From: Mesostigma viride
Taxonomy: Eukaryota > Streptophyta > Mesostigmatophyceae > Mesostigmatales > Mesostigmataceae
Assembly: GCA_009746045.1 (NCBI GenBank)
Contig: RPFO01002315.1
Span: 1 to 64,000, forward strand
DNA length: 64,000 nt
Direction: 5' to 3'
The notes below the pieces were generated by a model. The model searched no databases and was not told where the DNA came from. It worked only from the letters and a program-made list of their open reading frames with translations. The position numbers were made by a program, and so were the translations under genes. Numbering within the stretch: position 1 is the stretch's first letter; each line of letters starts with the position of its first letter. Positions 45,900 to 55,150 of this stretch are shown in pieces.

Positions 45900-48800
45900 C
45901 CGTCATCATTGTCAACATCATCATCACCGTCATCATGGTCAACATTGCCGCCATCATTGCCACCTATGGCTATCTTCTGTACTAAAGCCCTGGTTGAGGC
46001 TAGCCTCCTCATCCTCATGTCAGATTGCTGGCCATAAATGAGAATCGGTATTCTTCACAAACAGTCCACCTCCCCAGACTAGGTGAGTATTGTATCTGTG
46101 CATGGTGTCCCAACAGCGGCAAGTGGTCTAACAAGTTATGTTCACTCTGATAGTATTTGCGGGCCAGTGGTTTACTATCCTCACCTGGAATCCGGTTGTT
46201 CCCATCTGCAGGCGTCAACAACGACTTCCTTCAGCGCACGCGGGAGGAGCTGGCGACTGTGTACAACGACCAGTCGCCGCTGGAGAACTACCACCTGGCG
46301 GAGGCCTTCCAGCTACTCTACTCCAATGAGCACTGCAACTTCCTGGACGTAAGCAATGGATAGTGCTGCTGGATGTAACCAGGGTAGCATGGCATCAACT
46401 AGTGTGCTCCACCGTATGAAGGGAAGCAGTGCGGTGGCTTGTAGGTGTTGTTCTCCGGTAGCAGTGTACGAAAATGAATGTTTGCAATGGCAGGCGTATG
46501 CATGGATGACCCAATAGATGCTCTACTACTATTTTTCCATGTAGTCTTTATCTGGCTCGACAGGGATAGAGGATGCCCTGCGCCAGCTGTCCCTGAAGAA
46601 TCTGTTAGCTTGATCTATACCTCTATAATAGTTTTGTGTTTGCCAATATTGCATTTCTGTTTCCCAGTGGCCCTCGTCAGGATAATGGATGCTACTCTTT
46701 CTCCCTACCTGCCCGCCCGCCCGCCCGCCCGCCCGCCCGCCTGCCCGCCCGCCTCCCGCCACCCCGCCCGCCCGCCTGCCCGCCCTCCCGCCCGCCCGCC
46801 CGCCCGCCCGCCCGCCCGCCCGCCGCCCGCCCGCCCGCCCGCCCGCCCGCCGCCCGCCCGCCCGCCCGCCCGCCCGCCCGCCCGCCCGCTCGCCCGCCCA
46901 CCCGCCCGCCCGCCTGGTCGTTCGCCCGCCCGCCCGCCCGCCCGCCCCCGCCCGCCTGCCCGCCCGCCTCCCGCCACACCGCCCGCCCGCCCGCCCGCCT
47001 CGCCGCCCGCCCGCCCGCCCCCGCCCGCCCGCCCGCCCGCCCGCCGCCCGCCGCCCGCCCGCCCGCCCGCCCGCCCCCGCCCGCCCGCCCGCCCGCCCGC
47101 CCGCCCGCCCGCCCGCCCGCCCGCCCGCCCGGCCCGCCCGCTCGCCCGCCCACCCGCCCGCCCGCCTGGTCGTTCGCCCGCCCGCCCGCCCGCCCGCCCG
47201 CCCGCCCGCCCGCCCGCCCGCCTGCCCGCCCGCCTCCCGCCCGCCCGCCCGCCCGCCGCCCGCCTGCCCGCCCGCCCGCCTTCCTGCCTGCCTGCCTACC
47301 TGCCTACCTACCTACTTACCTACCTACCATTACGATTTGTTACGTTCGTTGGCGCACCGACAAGCTGCTGGCAAGACCCTTACAAACCCAGTAGAGTTTA
47401 ACCCGTGGCTTGGTGGCGGTGCGCCACGTGCCAGAGCTGTGGCTGGACGAGTGTTCCTAGATTCGACGTTTTCTCCTCTCCGCAAAGCAGCCTTGGCTTC
47501 TTCGGTTGCTGTCCACTAAACAAGTCATGTGGGGAAGAGGCCAATAAGGGGGGGAAAGAGTCCAGGGGGGTGGATGCTGTAAGGTCCGTGAAGCACATTG
47601 AAATGTACATTCTCTGTGGCGGCTTCCTGGGCTTGTGGATTTCATGATAGGTGATTGCATTTTGATTGCTGCTGATTGGGACACATGCCTTCCCCTTGAT
47701 CCGATCGTGTGGCAGGTGCTGAGCGAGGAGGACTTCATGGAGGTGCGCCGCATCGTGATCGAGATGGTGCTGGCATCCGACCTCAAGCGCCACTTTGTCG
47801 CCCTGGACGTGTTCAAGGCCAGGATGTCCCAGGAGCTGCCCTGGGACCCTGAACGGGACTCGGACCGCATCCTGCTGCTGCAGCTGGCGCTCAAGGTGGC
47901 CGACATCGGGTGCGTGCGGTGGCGCTACCTTGGGATTCGGCAGCGGCGTTGTATGACCTTTTCCATGTCGCCCAAGAAGAAAGGGCGCAGTCGCTGTCTG
48001 CTACATGGGTGATAGAGCTAGGCACGCTGGTTGCGGATGCCGGGTTGACAAGTGGAAACTGTGTGTGCCCACCTGCTGTGATATGTGCTGGTGTTGTGGG
48101 ACCCTGCAGGCACACCGCCAAGCCGCTGAAGGTCCACCAGGAGTGGACACAGCGCGCGTGTGAAGAGTTCTACCGGCAGGGAGGTGGGTACATATAAAGC
48201 TGTCACCGGTGGATATCGTGTTGGGGACTCATGCAGCTTTCGCCTTGGTTCCCACACATTGGGATGTTCATGCAAGCGGAGGCGGTAGTGGGCATGACAA
48301 GCCAAGCTGCGCATACATATATTGTTAGCCTGCCATAGTCGTAACATGCAAGGCTACTGATGTCCAACTCCATTCATCTCTATCATCCTGTGCGAGTCGT
48401 CGAACCTGGATACGATATAGGCAGGCTTCAGCTTCCAGCATCCGGATGATCCAGATTTCCGGCCGGCACTGGTTGTCTCATTTACATAGCGCGTGGTTGG
48501 TTGGCGAGTCTCCCACCTTTGATGCTTTGATTGGTGGACGATGGTTAACAGTGGCTGCTTCACGTGCTTCATGTTCTCATACATGTGGAGACAAGGGGAG
48601 TCGTGTGCCGTTTTCAGAATTACAGCCTAATAGTAAGTCATATAGCAGTTTGCGCATGGTTATTCGATGACATTAGCCGCACGCTTGCCTGCCTGTACAC
48701 AATAACCTTTGCCACGTTTTGTTGGCCAGTTTCCAGTGCTCGGCCGCTCCTGGATTTTCCCTTTTTCCAAGAGTCGACCCTGTTGGGCAGGTTGGCGGAA

Positions 48801-51800
48801 TATGCCGCTCGTACAGTGACATCTGGGGGATACATGCATGGAGTGCTGATGGTCATGGCCTTTGCTGCGTGCCCCCAGGCCATGTACTTTCTGTGCATCC
48901 CTGAAACTGCCAACGTGCCCTTGTCTACATGGTCTATAAATATCCCTTTGAGCAGACATGGAGCGGGAGCTCAGCCTGCGGATGTCCCCCTTCATGGACC
49001 GGCACAACAACAACGTGCCTCGCTCGCAGGTGCGTGGGCAGGTCTGGGTACAACTACCACTAGAGCATATGTAAGAATCGTACGTCCCCCCCTTCATGGA
49101 CGGCTTCAACAACAACGTGCCGTGCTCGCAAGTGGGTCGTCTAGAAGTGACAAGGATGCAGGCAATATGGCAATACAAAAGAATAATGCCTCCCATGGAC
49201 TGGAATGACAACAACGTGCCCCAGTCACAGGTGGGTAATTTCTCCTTACAAATGCGCTCTCACTTGGTGCTGATGTTCATGCACCAAAGTGGCTAAAAAA
49301 TATATTTGCGAATAAAGCCCAAGTCACACCTGGATTAACCAACATTTGACGAGGAAAAACTTGCCAGCTTGGTTTGCTAGTTTTTCAGGGTACCGCACGA
49401 GGCGCCTCCTGCAAAGCGTTCAGAGGCTTTATGGAGCGCACCCTGTGCGCACGCAGTAACACATAGATGCAGGCCAAGGTGAAGTATTTTTTCAGCCCTT
49501 CACGGCGGTTATGTCGAAATCTTTTGTTCGCAATCCGTGTTTGGCCGCTACGGTAACTGTTTCTTAGTTAAAAGGTAATCTCTTCGTTATGCCCTGATCG
49601 CATCATGTCAGCTCTGCTCCAAGTGGTACTACATTCTCGTCGCTCCCCCTCTAAGCCACGGTCCATCCCGTACGATTCTCATTTCTCAAGGGTCAAGTGC
49701 TGATGTCCTCTTTGCCCTCGCGTCCTCCTCCCCTGCCCCCCCGCCTCCCGCACTCTTCCACTTATTCGGCCATCATCGTTGTTGCTCCCATCACAAATGG
49801 CGGCCACGTTACTTGCCATCCTTGCGTCGGTAACGCGGCCCTCCTCTCATCCCCAACAGCTGGGTAAGTAACAAGGTAGATTGCGGGCAGCTGGGGAGCA
49901 GGGGAGTAGGGGAGCAGGGGCAATGATTCCCTCCGGCATGGGTCGTGGCATGGCACATGTTTTTTGACATGCCAAGTCTGGGTGGCAACAGATGATAGAC
50001 TTCCAACGGTATGCCAACGCTTCTTCGGGTCTTAAGAAGGGTTTCACTGGGGAAAGTCGTGCCTGGATGCCTGCAGGGCATCCAGGAATGTCCTTAAAAA
50101 AGGGCTCAGTCACCAATGAATAGAACATGGACCCTAGTCTGTCACATGTGTGCTGGCTGCAAGTGTGTCTCCGAGGTAGGCAAGTCGGGGTTCGTATATC
50201 AGATTATCAGTGGCATGTCTTGTCCTGGGCTTGAGGATTCTCCGCCTATGGATTCTGCAAACATAACGACATGGCGTGAGGCATAGGCACACGGGCACGG
50301 ATGCTGACAGGGTGTTGCGAGGTGGCAACTGTCATGAATGCTCGCTGATCAACATTACTGCCACTTCTTTATTATTACTGTTCTTCTTGTTGTTGATGTT
50401 AAAAGTTGTATTGTTATCTTCCAGCCCATAAATATGGGCACGCGAGAATGATGTGCTTTTGCCTGGACATGGCTTGGCTTCTTCTTTTGTGTGTGCCAGA
50501 TATTGTTGAACTTGCCCACGTTTCAGGCATCAGCACCCGGGCAACCCAGTGACGTATGACTCGTAGGGGATGCAGTGTGTAAGCATTCCTGGTACTTTGT
50601 GCCTGGGCGAGCCTCAGAAACACTGGGCAATACATAACATATCGTATGGGCAATAACCACCTTGGGTGGTCATGGCGCACAGCCACAGGTTCCCTCCATG
50701 GACAAAGCCGCTATCGAACCCCTCCATTTGCGGGTCTTTGACGAAGCCAGAAATGCGGACCACGCGTGTGGAGGATGCTCCCAACTTGATTGGTCCACAC
50801 CTAACTCCATTGGCCCACTTGCCAGCCACCATTATCTCTGTGCTCTTAGGTAGGATTAGACTATCGTAACATACCACACAACAGGCCCACTTTACAATCA
50901 CAGGGGGGCGCAGAGCCATCACCACCAGCAAGTTTATCAGCTTGGCAGGCCCCGACCGGCTGTCCAAGAAGTGCCAGCTGGAAATGGGATGTCAATGACT
51001 GTTCATCTTGATGTCAATGGTGATGAGATATGATGAGTACCTCTCTCTCTGGTCGTCATGGCACCTTGGACACTTCATGTTTACACGGCTCCTCATGGGC
51101 TGACGCCCTGCCGTGGCCATCTTGTTTCGCTCGTTTTGGCTTGCGTGCCATGCTCATGAAACATGCGCAGGCTTCTTCCAATTCGTAGCAAAGCCTCTCG
51201 TGGATGCGTGGGTCAAGGTGAGTGGGCGAAGCATGACAGATTACTTGCCCCTTCGGAGCACCTTCCCCTATGCGTGCTCACGTGTATGGGCACCCCACTT
51301 CCTCTGTATGCAAACCATGCCCATTCCCACCCCATGACCCATGCCCACCCCACCCCAGTCCCAGATTCCCGCCAACCGTACAACCTTTTCTTCACCGTGA
51401 TTGTCGACGCCCATTCCCTTTTCCTTTCCCTCTTTGCTAGTTCTTTGGGGGCCGGCGCCTAGGCAACCCCGTTTCGCATGTACTTTACCTGCACCGCGGC
51501 CCAGCTCGAGAATCTAAATCTTTGCCATCGGGCTAGCATACCTTGTTACGCTCTCAGTGCTACCAAACTGGTTGCCTGTACTCCCACACATTTGCCCACA
51601 TTCACGTGCTCAGCCGGTGGATTATGCACCGCCACCATAGTTTGCTTCTCAGCATAGTTCATGTATTCCATGTCAGTACCTGCTGGTTGCGAAGTCACCA
51701 TCTGCACCTCTGTTTGGCAGGGTCTGCTGGCCAATTCTGACCAAGAACCTTGGACGATGTAGGGTACGAGAATTTGGGGGTTCCATAATCTCAGTAAATC

Positions 51801-52469
51801 TCACGCACGAGCTGGCAGCCACCACCAACCAATCTGAAAACGGGGTGATGCACTAGGTTTCGTGCCTTCTGCGGGCACATGTACAGCAGAACCTAGCTGC
51901 CGGGTTGTCTAGACCACCTTAGGCTTTGATCGTTTTGTGAAATGTCGGCGTAGCATAACGTTAGTTCATGGGCGGCGCCATCAATTGGTCATCATGCACA
52001 CGTCTTTGCCATGCGAGAAAACATCGGCATCCGCCACAACCGTTGCACCAAGCCCGGAGCCAGCTTGCAGTGTCGGGGCAAACAGGGTTTTTCAACGGAC
52101 AATGCACAGTGCGAAATTTTTCCAAGAAGAATGGCTAGGTTGTGCGCCATTTTACTTGTTCCCTCCCTTGATATATTCCCTATGTCAGGGGTCAACTGTG
52201 CGCAAGATAAGACCTATACCTATAAGATAAGTTGGCCTCCCTTTCTCTGCTGTAGCAACCCGCCATCTTCTCTATTGCAACCCGGCACTTTCTTCACTAC
52301 GCAACACAAACAACGGGATCCCATGCGCTGCTTCGGTGTTGCAATGCTGCGATTGGCTTGTCTCTTGCAGTCATTCCCAAGGTCCGCCCACCTCCTGTCC
52401 CACATGTCGGCGAACATTGAGCACTGGCGACGGGAGTCACAGTGGGGGCCGAGCACCAACTCGTGCTGA
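32524..52469 (+). CDS. Membrane-anchored receptor-type 3',5'-cyclic nucleotide phosphodiesterase, 12 exons
   Basis: Predicted to hydrolyse cAMP and/or cGMP at the membrane under control of an external sensor. Exons: 32524-32814, 36154-36580, 37083-37374, 38098-38422, 40933-42095, 44572-44732, 46212-46348, 47716-47909, 48110-48183, 48956-49033, 51171-51217, 52371-52469. They total 3288 nt (1095 residues), all joins in phase. Residues about 46-66 and 400-421 are membrane helices, with a sensor-like region between them. Residues 446 to about 770 are a Ser/Gln-rich linker. The class I PDE domain covers about 775-1090: [20 protein letters not shown] (general acid and first metal ligand), [22 protein letters not shown] (last metal Asp) and NNNVPRSQ with the invariant Gln. 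It ends ...[15 protein letters not shown]. The start is the first ATG in exon 1's frame; TTG frames extend further upstream. Exon 2/3 borders are the least certain, because the acceptor at 37082 has a poor pyrimidine tract. Exon 10 is triplicated. The sensor ligand is unknown. Confidence 0.88.
33013..34701 (+). repeat. (CCCT)n/(CACT)n/(CGCT)n mega-array in PDE intron 1
   Basis: About 1.7 kb of alternating blocks: CCCT to 33440, CACT-rich to 33640, CCCT, CACT 33725-33950, CCCT to 34255, then mixed CACT and CGCT to 34701. Open frames of up to 766 codons (Ser-Leu-Pro-Pro, Thr-His-Ser-Leu) cross it; they are artefacts of a 4-bp repeat with no stop. Confidence 0.96.
35447..35913 (+). repeat. (CCCCT)n pyrimidine tract in PDE intron 1
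   Basis: About 467 bp of CCCCT with CCCT slips; a C/T-only strand, the same unit as the purine tract at 1-648 in reverse complement. It ends 240 bp before exon 2. Confidence 0.95.
35985..36085 (+). repeat. 13-bp minisatellite (CACCCCTCCAACC)n
   Basis: Six or seven degenerate 13-bp units directly upstream of the exon 2 acceptor (AG at 36152-36153). They supply a long pyrimidine-rich context for splicing. Confidence 0.8.
36154..38422 (+). CDS. PDE gene exons 2-4: sensor-like domain and membrane helix 2
   Basis: Exon 2 (36154-36580) begins [17 protein letters not shown]. Exon 3 (37083-37374) contains [16 protein letters not shown], then [14 protein letters not shown], reminiscent of the Asp/Ser-strand and 'gxixixd' pattern of Cache-type sensor domains (family resemblance, not proven). 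Exon 4 (38098-38422) ends the domain and carries the helix [20 protein letters not shown], then a charged [10 protein letters not shown] segment. In another frame just before exon 3, [13 protein letters not shown] (37048-37086) looks protein-like, so the true exon 3 start or a local frame error should be checked. Confidence 0.7.
38796..39895 (+). repeat. 62-bp satellite, about 18 copies, PDE intron 4
   Basis: Unit GCGCCTTGATCCCGGCTCGT followed by CATAGGACGCGTATGTGGTA, GGTTTGGTTGTGTGCTATCT and GT; the period is exactly 62 bp (38796, 38858, 38920 and so on). Units are almost identical, with recurring variants (GTAGTAGG, GTCCTATC, CTATCTATGC, GCATTGATC) that reappear in blocks, indicating recent multi-unit duplication. 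Each unit has ACGCGT. Confidence 0.95.
40296..40566 (+). repeat. 34-bp minisatellite, 8 copies, PDE intron 4
   Basis: Unit CCTCCAATTCTAAAATAAGA then TAAATGTACACACA, repeated at 34-bp steps from 40296. One unit has GATAAGTGAACAC. It lies 366 bp before exon 5. Confidence 0.95.
40933..42095 (+). CDS. PDE gene exon 5: linker and start of catalytic domain
   Basis: Acceptor CACTGCAG at 40932, donor GCGAG before GTGGGT at 42096. It opens with [17 protein letters not shown] in frame with exon 4 (phase 0). A long low-complexity linker rich in Ser, Gln and Gly follows (candidate regulatory or phosphorylation region, inference). The catalytic domain then starts: [20 protein letters not shown], then [20 protein letters not shown], the usual entry of class I PDE domains. 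Confidence 0.88.
42395..42470 (-). other. Possible tRNA-like/SINE head in PDE intron 5
   Basis: The minus strand has a possible 7-bp acceptor stem (GGATCCG with CGGATTC) and a box-B-like AGTTCGATTCC in the right order and roughly tRNA spacing (about 75 nt). The T-stem pairs at only three of five positions and I cannot place a clean anticodon arm, so this is at best a tRNA pseudogene or the head of a tRNA-derived SINE. Confidence 0.25.
42702..43512 (+). repeat. 58-bp satellite, 14 copies, with CRE and GATA motifs (PDE intron 5)
   Basis: Period exactly 58 bp. Each unit reads ACATATAGCGCACATACTCA, then GCAGTACTTG, then TGACGTCAGATAAGG, then CTACATTAGTTAG. TGACGTCA starts at 42731, 42789 and every 58 bp after. 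Thirteen of 14 copies keep the perfect CRE octamer; the eleventh (near 43311) reads TGAAGTCA. GATAAGG follows immediately in all. TGACGTCA is the consensus site for CREB/ATF-type bZIP factors (established for animals and plants); function here is inference. Confidence 0.95.
44159..44299 (+). repeat. 47-bp tandem repeat, 3 copies
   Basis: Three units beginning GTTGTCTTGGTCCGTC at 44159, 44206 and 44253, each followed by CCACCTTGC.ATTCAT. Located in PDE intron 5, 270 bp before exon 6. Confidence 0.9.
44572..48183 (+). CDS. PDE gene exons 6-9: metal-binding core of the catalytic domain
   Basis: Exon 6 (44572-44732): [12 protein letters not shown] and LIHDFKHPG, carrying the catalytic His and three of four metal ligands. 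Exon 7 (46212-46348): [14 protein letters not shown] and [10 protein letters not shown]. Exon 8 (47716-47909): [20 protein letters not shown] then the final metal Asp in KVADIG. Exon 9 (48110-48183): [20 protein letters not shown]. Every join restores a family motif across the splice (HPG|VNN, NFLD|VLSEEDF, DIG|HTAK), which strongly supports the model. A partial duplicate of the exon 6 donor (AGCACCCGGGTAGGCA) sits at 44803. Confidence 0.9.
45613..45899 (+). repeat. (CCT)n and (ATC)n trinucleotide arrays, PDE intron 6
   Basis: About 61 CCT units (45613-45796), a CGTCGTTGTT spacer, then about 31 ATC units (45805-45899) followed by degenerate ATC. All frames are homopolymeric (Ser, Pro, Leu, Ile, His) and artefactual. 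Confidence 0.96.
46709..47330 (+). repeat. (CCCG)n array, PDE intron 7
   Basis: About 600 bp of CCCG units with CCG slips and a repeated internal spacer (GCCTGGTCGTTCGCCC at about 46912 and 47164) that marks a larger duplicated block of about 252 bp. It decays into CTGC and CTAC units at the right end. Confidence 0.95.
48956..49033 (+). CDS. PDE exon 10, copy 1 (purine-binding Gln segment)
   Basis: Acceptor TTTGAGCAG at 48955; encodes [20 protein letters not shown] then VPRSQV, closest of the three copies to the PDE family consensus. With the donor at 49034 (GTGGGC) the join to exon 11 gives SQV-R-FFQF, where the family has Gly. An earlier GT (49030) would break the phase. Confidence 0.75.
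49076..49135 (+). CDS. PDE exon 10, copy 2 (alternative exon candidate)
   Basis: [17 protein letters not shown], 60 nt between AG at 49074-49075 and GT at 49136-49137 (GTCGTC). Entry and exit phases equal those of copy 1, and the Gly after SQV is restored on joining to exon 11. The acceptor pyrimidine tract and the donor are both weak. Confidence 0.5.
49148..49234 (+). CDS. PDE exon 10, copy 3 (alternative exon candidate)
   Basis: [17 protein letters not shown], with a good donor (GTAATT at 49235) and restored Gly. The only in-phase stop-free acceptor I find is AG at 49146-49147, which adds 14 extra residues at the front ([13 protein letters not shown]...). Confidence 0.5.
49235..51170. other. 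PDE intron 10
   Basis: 1.9 kb without long arrays. A minus-strand open frame at 50614-50967 ([20 protein letters not shown] and onward) is not recognised. Nothing else is assigned. Confidence 0.5.
51171..52469 (+). CDS. PDE gene exons 11-12: C-terminal end of catalytic domain
   Basis: Exon 11 (51171-51217) [15 protein letters not shown] matches the 'GFi..v..Pl...w' helix after the conserved Gln. Exon 12 (52371-52469), acceptor TCTCTTGCAG, reads [19 protein letters not shown] and ends at TGA 52467-52469. This is the usual last helix (P...LL..L..N...W) of class I PDEs. Confidence 0.85.
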
Positions 52470-52977
52470 TCCACCTGGGCCGCACATGCATGCACGCCTG
52501 CTGGTGGCGGCACCTTAATTCCTCAAGCCCCCGGCATACACTGCGGTACTAGTGTGTCCCGGCTGCACCTTTTTTCTTCAAGTTTTATTGCGATCGGCAC
52601 AAGGTCGGCAGAGGTGCAAGATAGCAGAAGTTGACACATGCTCAATTCTTGCATGCGCCACTTATGGAACCACTGATGCCGTGACGCTGACAGTCAGAAG
52701 CTGCTGTAGAAACACAGACAGCTCTGTACTGCTACGACATGGGGTGCAGTGTGCTTATAGTAAATTAGTAGTTGTCGCCAGCAGCAAAAGCATGAAGGCA
52801 TCCAAGCTGCCTTGTGTGACATGGAGTCTATTATTTGGTGTACAGCAAGGCATTCCGCGTCACAGCTGTCAAGCTAGCCGTCAGCTGCGGTCAGCTGGGC
52901 CTGCGTTTGTCTGTGTCATGCCCTGTTGAAGTTTTCCCACATGCAAACCTGACCTTTCATTACTGGTCATGCATAAG
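52470..52977. other. Downstream of the PDE gene; no gene recognised
   Basis: Probably contains the 3' UTR and poly(A) site. No polyadenylation signal could be assigned. Confidence 0.35.
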
Positions 52978-53860
52978 TAAGAAAGTAAGTACTTGCGTGT
53001 CATGCGCATGGGCATGCCACGGAGCGACATTCTTACCCCCATGGCACTCACTGGTGAGCTGCGGATGTCGGTTGTCCGCCTTCCCCGCGCGCGGGGTAAG
53101 GCTGGCCCGGCTCCCCTGCTCCGCACCTTTGATTACATGGCGGATAAGCTGTTGTTTCTTGAATGCCGCAAGAAGCTCGCGGGGACTTCCTACATGCTGG
53201 ACGACGACTTGACCCTGGCGCAGGAACAACGGCGACGGGAGCTATGGCTGACCTACCTCCAGCTCCAGCAGACCGCAGGGGGGAAGCCGGTATACCGGCT
53301 GGAGGGGCCGGGGCGGTCATCCACGTCGACCACAAGCCCTGGCAGGCGCCCCCTGCCACCCCAGCAACCCAGCCTAGGGAATACATCGAGTAGTGTAGAC
53401 TAGTCAGGCTTAGCTTAGCACGTGGCCCACGCCTATGCGCATGTGCGCCTATGATGGGACTCCCAACGGATGATGCATTAAGAATTTAGCCAAGCTTTGC
53501 CTTTGTGCACAGAGAGCTACTCTCTGCTGATCGGAAGCCATGCCCTAGCCATTGTTTAGCCATGATGATCTTCCACCCTATGAAGTGAGACAACTATGTC
53601 CCTATGTCCGCACCTTAGATGTTGGAATACATAGTGGTGCAGGTGCACTTTGTGCACCCAGAGCAGGTGTAGTTGACACCCTACCCTTGCAGGAAGTAGC
53701 CTAATTAAATGTATTAAAAGCCATATGCCCCTTATCAGGGATATGTGCTACATGTACTCCCAACGGAGATATGTTCCAATTTAATTTAATTTAATGCCAC
53801 GGTGTACTATGCTAATTAATCTCATTAGAAAATTAATAATTACATTATTTTGGTCATGCA
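52978..53860 (+). repeat. Dispersed repeat R interrupted by a LINE
   Basis: R begins at 52978 (AAGAAAGTAAGTACTTGCG), is broken at 53024 and resumes at 53796 (GCCACGGTGTACTATGC...CTCATTAGAAA). The boundary sequence GCCACGG(A/T)G is present on both sides (53016-53024, 53796-53804), the expected target duplication. Confidence 0.8.
53025..53795 (+). mobile_element. 5'-truncated LINE carrying an ORF1-like C-terminal domain
   Basis: The open frame to 53403 reads LRTFDYMADKLLFLECRKKL, then SYMLDDDLTLAQEQRRREL. This is the pattern of the C-terminal RNA-binding domain of L1-type ORF1 proteins (dK..il...r, then 'D.s.......R..l'; family knowledge). The 3' UTR includes CTCCCAACGGAGATATG and an (AATTT)n tail at 53778-53795. 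A decayed sister copy is at 6636-7253. It is flanked by a 7-9 bp target duplication within repeat R. Confidence 0.75.
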
Positions 53861-53865
53861 TACGT

Positions 53866-53912
53866 ACTGTTTAGGGGTTAGGGGTTAGGCCGGGGTTAGC
53901 GGTTAGGGTTGT
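53866..53912 (+). repeat. Telomere-like GGGGTTAG cluster
   Basis: TTAGGGGTTAGGGGTTAGG followed by GGGGTTAGCGGTTAGGGTT. Too short and irregular to be a telomere; perhaps an interstitial relic. Confidence 0.5.
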
Positions 53913-54003
53913 CTAACTTAATACCGTTAATTACACCATTGGCTTAGTTTCGTGAAATGGGTCCAACGCTCATCTTCCACCCCCCGCCTCTTCGCACTCC
54001 CTA

Positions 54004-54120
54004 GCTAAGAAAGTAAGTACTTGTGTGTCATGTACATGGGCATGCCACTGAGTACTATGCTAATCTCATTACAAAGTAATTACACGAAAGTTCAAATATC
54101 GTTTGCATCATGCCCCAACC
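54004..54120 (+). repeat. Dispersed repeat R, further copy
   Basis: AAGAAAGTAAGTACTTGTG through GCATGCCACTGAGTACTATG to CATCATGCCCCAACC; matches 17517-17640 over its whole length with scattered substitutions. Confidence 0.8.
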
Positions 54121-54639
54121 ATGAAGTCACTAGAGGGGGATGTAATCCTCATCTGAGTTGTCCTCTACTGTAATGGCAGACGAGGCGGTAGTGTAGCGGC
54201 TGTCCTCGATCGGGGGCAATACGTACCTCCACCTGCGGTCTTCTACCTTGCCTTCTAGCAATGGGCCATGGGGAGAAAACGTACAGGAGAATGCCCCTCA
54301 GGAAGGTGCTTATCGCACCGACGGCAGCCCATTTAATTCTCCTTGTCTGCAATGCGGGCGCAGAGTAGAGATAATCCCAGAAGCCCCGCATCCTCAAGCA
54401 ATTGTGTCACATAGGTCCGGGTCGCGACGCGTCAGTGCGGGGTGCGCGCAAGTTTGCCAGTGGGTTGCGATCGCCGGGACAACGGGCCGGACCCTGCCAT
54501 AGGAGGAGGTGCACTACCTGGTTGGCCAGTCCTAAGCCCGGCCGCCGGCAGGGCTCACATGTCGGTATTCACCTGGTCTGTGCTGGCATGCAATCTTGAT
54601 GGCCGGCAAAGAGGATCGAGGCAGCGATGTCGGATGGTA

Positions 54640-55150
54640 TATGGGTGACAAGAGCTAGGGAGCTCGTAGTAGAGCTCGGCGTGGGTGTGGCGCTCTTTGT
54701 AGCGGATGCAGCGGATGTTATCCGGAGCATTCGAGTGACAGTGCCGTCAAGCTGCTTGCTCAGCGCCTGGTCCAAGGTACGTCCAAGTCTCGCAGCCGTA
54801 AAGGATGACGCCGACGACAAGGGCCTTGAACAGAATGCGCTTGCGCCGCTCACTCAGGTAGCGACATGTCGATTGATCAGAACCTGTCGAGGCGGCGGCC
54901 GGATCGAGGGCTGCCCAGGCCTGCATGGCCAATGCGGGTGTTGATGTTGTCGGCCGTGGAGGGGAGCCAGCTGCCAAGGAGCTTGAAGCGAGTCGCCGGG
55001 GGGGCGGGGCTGCCGCCCAGCATGGGAGGAGGGTGGGTGGGGTGGTCCCGGAGCAGGGAAGCCGATGCCGGCGACAGGCCATGACCTCCGCTTTCTAGCT
55101 GATCATAAGTCCCACCGGCTGCCCGCGCTTCCAGTGATCAACAAGCTATC
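54640..55150 (-). mobile_element. LINE reverse-transcriptase C-terminal fragment
   Basis: On the minus strand the frame reads ERRKRILFKALVVGVILYGC then ETWTYL; the LLYGxExW motif is diagnostic of the segment after the polymerase in non-LTR elements. Upstream, in a shifted frame, FKLLGSWLPSTADNINTRIG is readable. Frameshifts make it a pseudogene. Related fragments are at 15795-16032 and 18242-18425. Confidence 0.75.

Noticed and set aside
45436-46041. Poly-Pro, poly-Ser, poly-Leu and poly-Glu frames
   Set aside because: CCT and ATC trinucleotide arrays inside PDE intron 6.
46478-47519. Ala/Arg/Pro-rich frames of 250-307 residues
   Set aside because: CCCG array in PDE intron 7; frames shift at every CCG slip.
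54149-54397. Minus-strand frame of 82 codons with a possible membrane segment
   Set aside because: No recognised domain, no linkable splice sites, and it lies between repeat R and LINE fragments; too weak to call.
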